Numbered from the stretch's first letter, positions 8,183-20,586 are shown. The stretch: DNA of 64,000 bases from Zunongwangia sp. HGR-M22 (GCF_027594425.1 NZ_CP115159.1:3309001-3373000), one strand, 5' to 3'. A program made the numbers and translations. Notes: generated by a model not told the origin, from the letters alone.

Positions 8183-9298
8183 ATGGAAAAAGAAAATGTT
8201 AGGCACGAACTGTTAAGTAGTTTTAAATTTCAGGATAAAACTTCAGAAAAAATTCTTGACGAATTAACTCAAATGGCTTCCGCTATTTGCGATACTCCTA
8301 TTTCATTAATTAGCCTTGTTGGTAAAGAAAAGCAGTTCTTTAAGTCTAAAATTGGACTCGATATCAAGGAAACTCCTATAGAAAGCTCATTTTGCAGATA
8401 TGCCATTAATAATCCCCAGGAAGTTTTAATTGTAGAAAATCCTCTTGAGGATATGCGTTTTAAAGATAATCCATTAGTAGTAGGAAAACCTCATATAAGA
8501 TTTTATGCCGGCGCACCTCTTATTACCGGTAGCGGTGTTGCTTTAGGCACATTATGCGTGATCGATAAGAAAAAACGTAAATTAACCTCAACTCAAATTG
8601 AGGCGCTTCAAATTTTAAGTAATCAAACAATAGATTATTTAGAACATAAAAAAGAGCATATAAATCAAACCGATTTATTGAGAAAAAGCATAAATAAATT
8701 CAATAAATTAAGTAATCACTCTCTGGATGCTTTATTTCAGTTAGAAGTAAATGAAGATAAAAACGTTCAGTTCACTTATATAAATGCGACTTTAAAAAAG
8801 CTCTTACCTCAGCTAACCCCTGAAGAATTTAAAAAAAATCCATTTAAGGCCTTACCATTTGTACATCCAGACGATCGATTAAAAGTAGAGAACACTTTTA
8901 TTGAAGCTATAAAAAATAAAAAGGAATTGGATGTTACCTACCGAGTTAGCAAGCCTAATGGCGACTATGCATGGCATCAATCTCGTGCATTTCCAGACAA
9001 CCAGGCGGGAAAACGAACAGTTTGGTACGGAAGTTTTAGGGACATAACCGATAAAAAGAATTATATAGATTTACTTGAACAAATTATTTTTGACATCTCA
9101 CATATAATGAGAAGACCTATCGCCAATATGCTTGGGTTGATTCATTTACTGGAAGTATCATCTACTGAGGAAGACATGCTAAACAATAAAGAAATTATTA
9201 AATATATAAAAGTTGTTTCTGAAGAGATTGATGTAGAGATAAAAGGTCTAAACGAAAATTATCAAAAAATAAAGAAAAGTTTCAGCAAACTATATTAA
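8183..9298 (+). CDS. GAF-PAS sensor protein with a DHp-like end but no kinase ATPase domain
   Basis: A cytoplasmic 371-aa signalling protein. Residues about 20-155 form a GAF domain (ISLVGKEKQFFKSKIGL... FYAGAPLITGSGVALGTLCVIDKK). Residues about 175-290 form a PAS/PAC domain (FVHPDDRLKV ... VWYGSFRDITDKK). The end (residues 296-371) resembles a histidine-kinase dimerisation helix pair with an H-box-like SHIMRRPIANMLGL, but the protein stops before any HATPase domain. It may be phosphorylated by another kinase or simply dimerise through this part. A terminator follows immediately, so it is a complete gene rather than a truncation by the next frame. Confidence 0.82.
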   Translation: MEKENVRHELLSSFKFQDKTSEKILDELTQMASAICDTPISLISLVGKEKQFFKSKIGLDIKETPIESSFCRYAINNPQEVLIVENPLEDMRFKDNPLVVGKPHIRFYAGAPLITGSGVALGTLCVIDKKKRKLTSTQIEALQILSNQTIDYLEHKKEHINQTDLLRKSINKFNKLSNHSLDALFQLEVNEDKNVQFTYINATLKKLLPQLTPEEFKKNPFKALPFVHPDDRLKVENTFIEAIKNKKELDVTYRVSKPNGDYAWHQSRAFPDNQAGKRTVWYGSFRDITDKKNYIDLLEQIIFDISHIMRRPIANMLGLIHLLEVSSTEEDMLNNKEIIKYIKVVSEEIDVEIKGLNENYQKIKKSFSKLY

Positions 9299-9330
9299 AA
9301 AAAAATGCCCTAATATCTTAGGGCATTTTT
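9299..9330 (+). terminator. Intrinsic terminator of the GAF-PAS gene
   Basis: The stem AAATGCCCTAA with TTAGGGCATTT (4-nt loop TATC) is followed by a T-run. An A-run on the other side means it could also stop minus-strand transcription from 9362-9844. Confidence 0.88.
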
Positions 9331-9361
9331 CAAAACTAATCTTAAAGAAATAACGAAATAT

Positions 9362-9844
9362 TTAATTTTTCACAACTCCGAAATGAGGCTCGAAACTGTC
9401 GCTACTAGACCAACTCAATTTTCCGTTGTAGTATATCTTATCTTGAATTATATATCGATCACCTTTTAAGTACTCACTTTTAATGGTGTCTATATCTCTC
9501 TCATTCCACTGTACTAAGGTAAGTGGTTCTTCTTCGTCAGAATAGTTCTGTACAATTCTCATTCTATATTCATCTCCAGATTTAAAAACAACAAAACTTC
9601 TAGGTAGATCGCTTGTTTCATCATAAACTTCCTGCGCTTTCCCATTTTCCACATAATAAAGTTTTATTTCGTCTGAATTGATACTATTAGGATGACTAGG
9701 ATCTAAAAGATTTTCTCCACGTTGATTCTCAACTGTAATCTCGACTGCTACATCCAAATTAAAAGTATCTGCACCTGGTCTTTCCTGACTACATCCTATT
9801 GTCAAAAAAGCTATTAAAAGTCCTAAAAGTATTTTTGTTCTCAT
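9362..9844 (-). CDS. Hypothetical lipoprotein
   Basis: A 160-aa protein with the signal MRTKILLGLLIAFLTIGC, where the cysteine at residue 18 completes a lipobox. The mature part is beta-rich with alternating acidic and aromatic residues (RMRIVQNYSDEEEPLTLVQWNERD). No known domain was recognised. It is a single gene between a convergent sensor gene and a 320-bp intergenic region. Confidence 0.65.
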   Translation of the reverse strand: MRTKILLGLLIAFLTIGCSQERPGADTFNLDVAVEITVENQRGENLLDPSHPNSINSDEIKLYYVENGKAQEVYDETSDLPRSFVVFKSGDEYRMRIVQNYSDEEEPLTLVQWNERDIDTIKSEYLKGDRYIIQDKIYYNGKLSWSSSDSFEPHFGVVKN

Positions 9845-10166
9845 GCTGTTCTTAAGATTTGTTATCTATTATTTCGTTTTGTAAAATTAAAAAATAATAG
9901 ACACGAAAAACTTATAAAACTCGATGAAAAACACTTAAATAATGAAATCACATGATTTTAACTATATTTTGTAAGTCCTTTCCTACATTTAGATACAAAT
10001 AAAAGCTTTACAGCTATAAAAATGTAAGAATTTACGCTCAATAATTACAGTGCTAAACCGTTTATCCATGGATAAAACACCTATTTTTAAGTGATAAAAC
10101 AGGATTAAATGCACAAAAAAACCTCCAATTAGAGGTTTTTTATCGATAAAATTTTCGTTTTATATT
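9845..10166. other. Intergenic region with a 16-bp perfect palindrome and a terminator
   Basis: No coding frame is supported here. Two features stand out: a perfect 16-bp palindrome TTTATCCATGGATAAA at 10061-10076, shaped like a dimeric regulator site and lying upstream of the minus-strand lipoprotein gene; and a hairpin at 10115-10141 (AACCTC, loop, GAGGTT with A/T flanks) that would terminate the metalloprotease gene. Confidence 0.5.
10115..10141 (-). terminator. Intrinsic terminator of the metalloprotease gene
   Basis: A hairpin with stem AAAACCTC/GAGGTTTT and loop CAATTA. The A-run to its left becomes the U-tract on the minus strand, just after the stop codon at 10167. Confidence 0.8.
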
Positions 10167-12587
10167 TTAATTATCAGAAAAAGCTTTTTCAATTCTAGCA
10201 ATTAAATCTTTATAATGATATCTACTCAATCGGTCTGAAGTTGAATATTGCATACGATTTATCTGAGCTTTTAAATTCTCTAATTCACCACGCATCAATG
10301 CAATAACATCTGTGTTTGCGACTTGATTCCCATTTTCAATTTCATTAATATAGCTAACGCCTATATCTACGTAAGTTCGCTGTAAATTTCTACGATATGC
10401 ATCTACTTTTTCTCCACGATAAAGTTCGGTAAAAACTCCGTTTCTCAAATCATCAAAAAGTTCTAATACTGAATAGCTATTACCATGTAATTGCTGATTC
10501 TCTACCATTCTTAACAAACGATCTTCGTCAAGTAAATAACTTAAAACTCTAGTCTGTAGTTTTTGAATACGCTCGATTGCTCCTGTAGACTGTATACGAT
10601 CTAAAATTTCTTTATCTAATAACCAATCTGGCGTTGTAAAAGCATTCTGATTTAAAAATTCTACTGCTTTTTCCTGAATATCATCCGGAACTGGTGAGTA
10701 AACGACACCTTCTTGATCTGCGGTTTTCCTTGTCTCATAAACACCCCCAACATTAGTAACTACATGATAAAGATAGCCTCTCCAAAGGCTTATAAGTTCT
10801 CCGTAAACTTCTTCTAAATCATTATAACCATACCCATCTTTTGTTGTCCAATCGATCAAGTTAGGTACAACTTTTTTCATGTTAGCTAAACCATATTCGC
10901 TAGCTTTTACCTGATCTTTACCTAAGCTTTCTCGCTGTGATTGAGGATCGCGACCACCATAACCACTTCCAAATTCATAAATAGGATCGCCAGCTTTTTC
11001 AAGGATCCATTTATCCAGACTTTCTTTCTCGTCTGCAGAAGATTTTGCTTCTGGCAAATAACGATAGCCCCAATTAATGGCATAAACATCATAAGGCCCC
11101 ATCATTCTAATATATCGCACGCCTTTGTCCTCTGGCTGCGCCACATAATTTACACGGGCGTAATCCATAATCGACGGTGTAAGTCCATATTTTTGTGTAA
11201 ACTCGGCAGAGCGTAATGAATCTGTTGGATAAGCAGCACTGGCTTTCATGTTATGTGGTAAACCTAAAGCGTGACCCACTTCGTGTGCAATTACCATTCG
11301 CATCATTTCTCCAATTTCCTCTTCAGGAGTTTCTAAAGTTCTGGCATTTGGATTTTGCGCACCAGCTTCAATCATAAACCTGTTTCTGTAAGATCGAAGG
11401 TGATTGTGATACCAAATGATATCACTTTCTATAATTTCACCAGTTCTAGGATCTGTTACAGATGGTCCTACAGCATTTCTGGTTGTACTAGCTACATAAC
11501 GCACAACCGAATATCTTACATCCTCTGGACTAAAATCTGGATCTTCTTCTTTAGATGGTGGATCTTTTGCAATAATCGCATTTTTAAAACCAGCTTCTTC
11601 AAAAGCTTTATTCCAATCTTCTATACCTTTTTTAAAGTAAGGTCTCCAGCGTTTTGGTGTTGCAGGATCTAAATAATAAACAATTGGTTTTACAGGCTCA
11701 ACTAATTCTCCTCGTTTGTAAGCTTCAATATCCTTAGGCTCTAAACGCCATCTTCTAATAATCTCATAATCATCAGATTTTAAGGCTTCAGAATTATAAT
11801 CGTATTTACCAATGGTAAACCAACCTACACGATAATCGGCAATTCTGGGCATCATTTTATCTTCAGGCAGAAGAATCATAGACTGATTCATTAACATAGA
11901 AATGGTACTGGCTTGCCCACGTTCTGGTGGCTCTTCAGCATCATACGTCATTACGTGTCTCACTTCTACATTTTCAGGGAAAGAATGCACTTCTTCAATA
12001 TAAGACCTGCTTTTATCTAATCGCTTTACCTTATATTTTTTTCGTGCAGATGCATCCATAGCGTTGATCGCCGCAACTTCATCTTCAAAAAGATTAGTAA
12101 CATCAATCACATAAGCACTGCTATCTGGCGTCATGGTCTCTATAGCAGCGCTATAAAGAATCGGCTCAAAATTATTCGCTTTAACCGACTTATAAATTGG
12201 TGATTCCTCATCGCTCTGATTTTCAAAGCTCATCACTCTTACATCAATATTTTTTCCGCGCTTATTCCACCGTACAACCTGCTCGTTTACCTTAGAGCCT
12301 GCGTTTACATAACCGCCGCCATAACCAGCAGGTGCTTTAGCAATCCTGCTTACCCAAAGCATATCTTTATTAAATAATGAATCTGGGATTTCAAAAAAGA
12401 CCTTATTATCCAACTTGTGCGTAGTGAATAATCCACGATCTGAAATTGCATCATTTGTAATTACTTTGTTGTAGGATTTAAGATCTCCTTTCTTTTCTGT
12501 TTGGGGAACTTCTGTGACAGGTTTAGAAGTTTTACAGCCAACACTTAGTGCTGCCAATACTCCAATCGCTAGTACTTTTTTTATCAT
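10167..12587 (-). CDS. Zinc-dependent metalloprotease lipoprotein (DUF5117/DUF5118-type)
   Basis: About 806 aa from the ATG at 12587 (MIKKVLAIGVLAALSVGC, lipobox cysteine at residue 18); an ATG 13 codons upstream lacks a good signal. The catalytic site is the extended metzincin-like HEVGHALGLPHN near residue 450 (HExxHxxGxxH). The N-terminal half carries the DUF5117-type beta-rich block (DKVFFEIPDSLFNKDMLWVSRI). Family members are surface or periplasmic proteases widespread in Bacteroidetes, with unknown natural substrates. The gene stands alone between two long intergenic regions. Confidence 0.88.
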   Translation of the reverse strand: MIKKVLAIGVLAALSVGCKTSKPVTEVPQTEKKGDLKSYNKVITNDAISDRGLFTTHKLDNKVFFEIPDSLFNKDMLWVSRIAKAPAGYGGGYVNAGSKVNEQVVRWNKRGKNIDVRVMSFENQSDEESPIYKSVKANNFEPILYSAAIETMTPDSSAYVIDVTNLFEDEVAAINAMDASARKKYKVKRLDKSRSYIEEVHSFPENVEVRHVMTYDAEEPPERGQASTISMLMNQSMILLPEDKMMPRIADYRVGWFTIGKYDYNSEALKSDDYEIIRRWRLEPKDIEAYKRGELVEPVKPIVYYLDPATPKRWRPYFKKGIEDWNKAFEEAGFKNAIIAKDPPSKEEDPDFSPEDVRYSVVRYVASTTRNAVGPSVTDPRTGEIIESDIIWYHNHLRSYRNRFMIEAGAQNPNARTLETPEEEIGEMMRMVIAHEVGHALGLPHNMKASAAYPTDSLRSAEFTQKYGLTPSIMDYARVNYVAQPEDKGVRYIRMMGPYDVYAINWGYRYLPEAKSSADEKESLDKWILEKAGDPIYEFGSGYGGRDPQSQRESLGKDQVKASEYGLANMKKVVPNLIDWTTKDGYGYNDLEEVYGELISLWRGYLYHVVTNVGGVYETRKTADQEGVVYSPVPDDIQEKAVEFLNQNAFTTPDWLLDKEILDRIQSTGAIERIQKLQTRVLSYLLDEDRLLRMVENQQLHGNSYSVLELFDDLRNGVFTELYRGEKVDAYRRNLQRTYVDIGVSYINEIENGNQVANTDVIALMRGELENLKAQINRMQYSTSDRLSRYHYKDLIARIEKAFSDN

Positions 12588-15262
<2,675 letters not shown>

Positions 15263-15286
15263 TAATAAAGTTGATTCTTAAATAAC

Positions 15287-15441
15287 AAAGAGGCTGTCTA
15301 AAAAGTTAATTTTCGTCAACCTGAACTTGTTTCAGGTTCTCATAACGATTTTTAAATCAATCAGACGAGATTCTGAAATAAACCTGTCTGCCGACAGGCA
15401 GGTTCAGAATGACGTTTTGGATATTTTCAGACGGCCTATTT
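15287..15441. repeat. Palindromic dispersed repeat element (REP/MITE-like)
   Basis: About 155 bp bounded by imperfect terminal inverted repeats (AAAGAGGCTGTCTAAAAA at the left, its near-complement around 15424-15441). Inside are two hairpins: CCTGAA/TTCAGG, and CCTGTCTGCC with GGCAGG, ending in a TTCAGAATGACG-type segment. It contains no coding frame. Repeats of this type, with CCTGTCTGCCGACAGGCAGG cores, are familiar from flavobacterial genomes as dispersed intergenic elements. It sits between the convergent katG and small lipoprotein genes, where it could also terminate both. Confidence 0.65.
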
Positions 15442-15456
15442 GTATTATAAAAAAGA

Positions 15457-15741
15457 CTAGTCCGTTTTATTAATTTTAATAACCTGAGGTCGATATTCTT
15501 CACTATCCATTCTTTCTAATTTACCATTTTTAAAATAATAATAACCGGTCCTTTCCAGTTCATATCCATACTTCACTTTATAAACCGTATACTCTTTATA
15601 CATTGCTACAAGCTGTTCATATTTTGCTACATCTTTAAATTCTTCTAGAGACATACCAATGCTTATAGCTGGTGCTTTATAAGCATAACACGAAAGTAAA
15701 AGGCTAGAAAAAATAATAGCCAGACATGTATTTTTAAACAT
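15457..15741 (-). CDS. Small hypothetical lipoprotein
   Basis: A 94-aa protein with the signal MFKNTCLAIIFSSLLLSC and a likely lipidated Cys18. The mature domain (IGMSLEEFKDVA...YGYELERTGYYYFKNGKLERM) has the helix-then-two-strands arrangement of short BamE/SmpA-like lipoproteins, with a Gly-Met-Ser turn before the first helix. That similarity is in layout only. The gene stands alone next to a dispersed repeat. Confidence 0.6.
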   Translation of the reverse strand: MFKNTCLAIIFSSLLLSCYAYKAPAISIGMSLEEFKDVAKYEQLVAMYKEYTVYKVKYGYELERTGYYYFKNGKLERMDSEEYRPQVIKINKTD

Positions 15742-15913
15742 AATTTGGTTTTATTTTCCGAACACAAAAATTCAGCCAAAATATATTATAAAAGAGAAAA
15801 TGGTTTAAACTCACAGCAAATATGCACTATTAAAAATAATGATCTCACCCTGAAGAAATACCTTTCGGAAAGTTCTAAATTAAAAATTTCTTTTTAAGAA
15901 AAAGTCAAAAGAT

Positions 15914-16654
15914 TTAGTAATATTCAAATGTCATTTCTTCTACAGTTCCATCTAAATATTTTCTACTTTCATAGATGGGATAATTTTCATCGTTATATTT
16001 AAATGTAGACTCATAAGAATATATAAATTCAATATTACCTTCAGAATCCCAACTATTGTAAACGATAGTATTCCCCATCTCCTTTCCTCTAAAGAATTCT
16101 AATGTTTCGTTTTTGTTTGCTCTATTTTTATCATCTCGTATACGTTGCTCTTTAAAAGATAATTCACCGTTAAAATTATATCGAGAAGATTCTACACTAC
16201 AATTTGAATCTATATAATTAAATGTTCTTTTTGAAGATAAATTATCGTTTACATCATAATCCTCATAATTGACGTACCCACAATTATCATTAGAAAAGTT
16301 ATATATTCTATAACTTACCATTTGATTCTTAGAATCATACTCATCCCTTACAGATATATTCTCCGTAAGATTATAATATTTGAATAATTGAATCAATTTA
16401 TTTGAAGAATCATAGTTCTTTATGAAAATTGTATCGTTAGAATATTTAATATTCTCTTGTCGCCACAATTTTCCGTTTCTATAGTATTCCCTAGAAGAAA
16501 TTAAATTATTTTTATAAGTATACTTTCTAAAAACAAGACCATCTAAATTAACTTGTTTTATAAATAATTCCTGAGGCTTTAATACTTCATTTGAATCATC
16601 ATTTGAACAACTTAAAAGTATAAGTGATATGAAGATTAAGTAAATTTTTTTCAT
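15914..16654 (-). CDS. Lipoprotein with repetitive YD/antitoxin-like strands
   Basis: A 246-aa protein with the lipoprotein signal MKKIYLIFISLILLSC. The rest is a run of short beta units of the type YDSKNQMVSYRIYNFSN and YDVNDNLSSKRTFNY, each about 20-25 residues and rich in Tyr, Asn and Asp. This resembles solenoid-like MORN or YD-type repeats in Bacteroidetes lipoproteins. Function unknown. The gene stands alone. Confidence 0.65.
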   Translation of the reverse strand: MKKIYLIFISLILLSCSNDDSNEVLKPQELFIKQVNLDGLVFRKYTYKNNLISSREYYRNGKLWRQENIKYSNDTIFIKNYDSSNKLIQLFKYYNLTENISVRDEYDSKNQMVSYRIYNFSNDNCGYVNYEDYDVNDNLSSKRTFNYIDSNCSVESSRYNFNGELSFKEQRIRDDKNRANKNETLEFFRGKEMGNTIVYNSWDSEGNIEFIYSYESTFKYNDENYPIYESRKYLDGTVEEMTFEYY

Positions 16655-17313
16655 TTTTATTTCTCAAATTACTAATTAGTTGATTATTTAATTTCTCGCT
16701 GGATTACGATAAATCAAACTAACTATAAGACTTATATTTTCTATTTAACATATTTACTTTTTGACTATCTGCTTTTTATAATAATCAATCTTTATCATTG
16801 CAGACTTGATCAGGAATCTCATAGATATTTAAAAATAATATTGTTGAGGATGAGCTCCTGAATTGCCCCAAATCCCGGAAGATTTCAAACCTAATCATAT
16901 ATCTAATAATAACGATCTTAGCAAGAATATCAATTCAGAATTCAATTTTCGATACAATTCTTGCAAGTCATTTTTTCTACGTCAATGTGCTGCAATTTTA
17001 AGTTAAATTCTTGTTAACACAAATAAAATAGATAATTTTATTTCTACACTGGAGAGTTAGATTTAATCCTTTATTATTAGATAGCATGCTAGTCATCTAA
17101 AATTACCCCCTTTAATATTACAATCCTATCCAAGCAAATTAAGATTAGCTAATTTAGTTACTTATTCCAATTAAATTTATTACATCAGAAAATTCGAAAG
17201 ATACTGTCTATTAAGACATATATATAATCAAGAAAAATTTCAGTTCAAAGACAGAAATTCTCTAAATCCAAAAGATCAAACTGCTTAAAATAAATTTTTA
17301 AGCATCCTCCAGT
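16655..17313. other. 660-bp intergenic region without recognisable gene
   Basis: Very AT-rich sequence on both strands with stops in all frames. No tRNA, hairpin terminator or repeat was recognised. It lies upstream of the lipoprotein gene and downstream of the broken proline dehydrogenase, so it may hold remnants of decayed sequence. Confidence 0.4.
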
Positions 17314-18286
17314 CTAAAAACAATAATCAGTGTCAGATATAGTGCGCTCTGAAACCATGTCCGCTATTCCCTGAAAAATATTTAATGGATATTCCGCCCA
17401 ACGGTTACATAAATATAAGTACCACTCTTTTCCGTATACGATATAAATTCGGCAATTATAACCGTCATCTTTATACTTTTGGAATTCTTCATTTCTAATG
17501 CCCAATAATCTTTCCATCACATAATTGGTGGGCTTATATTTTTCGATTAATGCAATCGTCTGCTTATATATTTTTTCATCATGCGAGGCTATGGCACATT
17601 TATGGTTATTCGTTAAAAGTTTCTCTACATATCCCAAATAAATTTCATCAAGCTTATCCCCACGTTCTATCGATAATCCCCTTGCAGTTTCATAGGCTCC
17701 TTTTACCATTCGTATACTGCCAGACAACTGGGACACTTCTTTAAAATCATCTTTCGTCCTTTCCAGATAAGCCTGAAGCGTTATTCCAAGATTTTTATGC
17801 GTTTTTAAAGTTTCTTTATACACCTCCAGAATACTATCGGTTCTGTCCTTGCCTTCCATACTGATAATAACTTCCTGATTCATTTTGCCAGCCTCTTCAC
17901 AAATGGCTTTTAAGTTTTCCATTGCCAGTTCTTTCGAGATAAGCAGACCAATATGTGATAGATCTAAAGAAATAGAAGAATTAAGATGATCTTTTTTAAC
18001 TGCTCTGGCAAAATTGATAAATTCAGCGGTCGCTTGGTTGGCATCTTTTTCATTCCGAATACTTTCTCCCATAAAATCGGTCGTAACTTCGTATCCCTTT
18101 TCATTCCATTTCCGAACCGAAGAGTGTTTCCTTTATCGTTTCCCCACCAATATATCGATCTGCTGCTTTCTTTAAAACCTTAAATAAGACTTCATTATTT
18201 AATATAAAATTTTTCGCTTCTTCATTTAAGGCTGCTTTTTTCAGGCTATCTGCCCCAAGCCTTAATAAGCTTTGTTCTTGTTTCAT
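17314..18286 (-). pseudogene. Frameshifted proline dehydrogenase
   Basis: Two minus-strand frames together make one monofunctional proline dehydrogenase of about 323 aa. Residues 1-55 come from 18286 down to about 18121 (ADRYIGGETIKETL). The remainder continues in another frame as SVRKWNEKGYEVTTDFMGESIRN and runs to 17314. One extra base in the CTCTT run at about 18121 accounts for the shift. The barrel segments ISLDLSHIGLLIS, VIISMEGKDRTDS and RMVKGAYE are present, but the substrate-clamping RRLAERP motif reads NRWAEYP, so two of the usual arginines are lost. It is most likely a decaying gene; a sequencing error explains the shift but not the motif. Confidence 0.78.
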
Positions 18287-18348
18287 GACATTTGAATATT
18301 TTATGGGATTATACTTTTAAAAACCGATTTAAAATCGCCTAATACCTC

Positions 18349-18933
18349 TTATTTATTCTCCTTCCCCAATTGCTCTATTTTGGACAAGCATTTTTTTCTG
18401 AATTCCTCACTCGAACTCTTTATAGGAGCGATGTAACTAACTTTAACCGGATTGACTCCACAAAACTGAAGGGTTCCTTTTTTAAACTGATTCAGCGCCG
18501 GACTTTTCATAAAAAGACGATCATACCACTTTGGCGTATCGGCCGTCATGATGATCCTTGCTGTTTTCCCTTTTAATAGCTTTTTGGGAACCGACTTTCC
18601 CGGTTCGTAATCAAACATAATTCCGGATAAAAAAGTCCGATCAATAAAACCTTTCATCAGTGCAGGATAACCATACCACCACATTGGGAAAACCCACACC
18701 AGGTGATCTGCCGCTTTAATTTTTTCTATGGAAGACAAAAGATCCGTCTCCAAATTTAACCGCTTACGATAACCGAATTGCAGATTGGGATTAAAATCCA
18801 ATTCCCGAATATTAAGTAAGTTTACTGAGGCATTGGACTCTTTCGCACCTTTTTGGTAAGCTGCTGCCAATGCACTATTAAAACTTTCCTGATCTGGGTG
18901 CCCGTTTATAATTAAAACCTGTTTATTTTTCAT
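18349..18933 (-). CDS. NAD(P)H quinone oxidoreductase, flavodoxin-like fold
   Basis: About 194 aa from the ATG at 18933 (MKNKQVLIINGHPDQESFN); the longer frame adds 11 residues before the Rossmann-like strand and is less likely. The LIINGHPDQESFN block (FMN phosphate loop) and the WVFPMWWYGYPALMKGFIDRTF block are typical of the NQO1/KefF/MdaB family, which reduces quinones by two electrons with FMN. It lies between the broken proline dehydrogenase and a Crp-type regulator on the same strand, possibly its regulator. Confidence 0.88.
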   Translation of the reverse strand: MKNKQVLIINGHPDQESFNSALAAAYQKGAKESNASVNLLNIRELDFNPNLQFGYRKRLNLETDLLSSIEKIKAADHLVWVFPMWWYGYPALMKGFIDRTFLSGIMFDYEPGKSVPKKLLKGKTARIIMTADTPKWYDRLFMKSPALNQFKKGTLQFCGVNPVKVSYIAPIKSSSEEFRKKCLSKIEQLGKENK

Positions 18934-18966
18934 ATACTTCTTTCTTTGATGCAATACTACAGACAT

Positions 18967-19262
18967 CAGGAAAGTGTAGAAAGGACAAATGTCTAAATCG
19001 GAGTTCTATTTAATCCTCATTGAGGATTTAATTCCCCGTCCCGATAGCAATCGAGATGCCCTCGAAATTATAAAAAGTTTTTCCGATTCATATCTTGCGG
19101 GCTTGCTCCCAAGTTCTTGATTAGCATACCGTAGGCTGACTGAATTTTTTGCAAAATATTTTGTCTCGAAGCTTCCATTTTGGTTGTATTTCGATATCAA
19201 TTTTCTTTAAAAATGCACTTCATGCGCCAAAAATACCTTCATTAATCGAATTCAGGTTCTAA
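18967..19262. repeat. Intergenic region with small palindromes
   Basis: No gene is supported. A near-perfect inverted repeat (AATCCTCA, one base, TGAGGATT) lies near 19011-19027, and a hairpin TCCCGATagcaATCGAGA follows at about 19039-19056. The second resembles the CCCGATAGC-type repeats common between flavobacterial genes. Confidence 0.35.
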
Positions 19263-19835
19263 TTATAAAAGTTGACTTCGCAGCCTGCTTAAATGTCTTT
19301 GGGTGATCCCAAGGTAAGAGGCAATATACTTTAAAGGCACCTGTTGAATGATTTCTGGATGGTTGGCTATTAAATCGGCATAGCGTTTTTCGGCAGATAC
19401 CATTTGCAGCATCAATAAGCGTTCTTCCATTAAAACATAGGATTGCTCTGTAAAATGATTTGAAAACTTAAGCCATCCATAACTAGAACGTATTAAGTCA
19501 TGATACTGCTTTTCTTGAATCATTAATACCTCGACATCGGTTAAGGCCTGAATATATTCGAATGTCCTTTTCCCGGTAAGAAAAGAAGAATAAGCTGTTA
19601 TAAATGTATTAGGAAAAGTTAAACAATAGGTAACCTCTTCATCCTTGCCGGAAAAATAGTAGTTTCTAAGCGTCCCGGAACTTATAAAAGCGATCCAGTC
19701 ACAGGTTTTCCCGGCTTCTATAAGCAGTTCATTTTTCTTGTAAAATTTAGGAGTAAAAACTGTTAAACCTCTTTTGATATCCTCTTCCGATAAATCACTA
19801 AAAGATCTAAATACTTTTTCCAGCGCTTCTTTCAT
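19263..19835 (-). CDS. Crp/Fnr-family transcriptional regulator
   Basis: About 190 aa from the ATG at 19835 (MKEALEKVFRSF); an ATG 20 codons upstream is possible. The N-terminal beta-roll (FYKKNELLIEAGKTCDWIAFISSGTLRNYYF) and the C-terminal HTH (YIASYLGITQRHLSRLRSQLL) place it in the same small family as 5510-6052. It is the nearest regulator to the quinone reductase gene downstream, a common pairing in Bacteroidetes. Confidence 0.85.
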   Translation of the reverse strand: MKEALEKVFRSFSDLSEEDIKRGLTVFTPKFYKKNELLIEAGKTCDWIAFISSGTLRNYYFSGKDEEVTYCLTFPNTFITAYSSFLTGKRTFEYIQALTDVEVLMIQEKQYHDLIRSSYGWLKFSNHFTEQSYVLMEERLLMLQMVSAEKRYADLIANHPEIIQQVPLKYIASYLGITQRHLSRLRSQLL

Positions 19836-19955
19836 CCTGATGGTATTTCGGTTAAAACGAACCTTTTCGAGTACTCTTAAGTGGTTTAAGCACATGTTTT
19901 TATGAGCCTCGCCATCTGAATTTTCAATAATTATTTATTATACTCTTTATATACA

Positions 19956-20498
19956 TTAAAATCGATAACCTAATTTAATCCCATAGCGAATAACCTGGTC
20001 GTGATCCGTTTTATCAGCATTAAAAAGTTGTTTTCCATAACCAAAATTAAATTCAAAAATAAATCCACTTTTCGTAATCCATTTGCTACCTAGCCCTATA
20101 CCTAGAGATAAATCATACACATCTGGATTTTCAGTATATGTGAGCGGCTTTTCAGTATCATAGACTTTTTTACCGTCAATTGAACTGAACGTTCCAAAAC
20201 CTTCGAGAAAGAACCCTGCTGCATATTTCTTACCAAAATACCTTCTGTAATAAGGTGTAAGGGAATAATTCATATCCTCATCAATTTTGTCCGTAAACAA
20301 ATAAAGACCTGAAACCCCTAAAGATGATTTACTATTTAAATTCCTCTCATAAATTGCTTCAACTGATCCACTAAGTAAAGGTTGAATTATATCAACTTTT
20401 ATTTCGTTTTGTTCCTTATACTGATTGTTCGTACCATTCTGTGCATTAGTAGCAAAAAATGAAAATAACAAAGCTAAAATAAAGAGGGACTTTTTCAT
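19956..20498 (-). CDS. Outer-membrane beta-barrel protein
   Basis: A 180-aa protein with a signal peptide (MKKSLFILALLFSFFATNAQ) and alternating-hydrophobicity strands that end GIKLGYRF, the terminal aromatic expected for Bam-dependent insertion. It fits an eight-stranded DUF3575/OmpA-like barrel. A membrane AraC regulator on the same strand lies 90 bp upstream. Ligand and role unknown. Confidence 0.7.
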   Translation of the reverse strand: MKKSLFILALLFSFFATNAQNGTNNQYKEQNEIKVDIIQPLLSGSVEAIYERNLNSKSSLGVSGLYLFTDKIDEDMNYSLTPYYRRYFGKKYAAGFFLEGFGTFSSIDGKKVYDTEKPLTYTENPDVYDLSLGIGLGSKWITKSGFIFEFNFGYGKQLFNADKTDHDQVIRYGIKLGYRF

Positions 20499-20586
20499 AA
20501 AATATGATTTAAATTATTTGAAGGCAAATTTCAAATATCATGGATTAGAAAAGGTTCCAAAAGCTTAAAATCCTATAAATTGGGAC

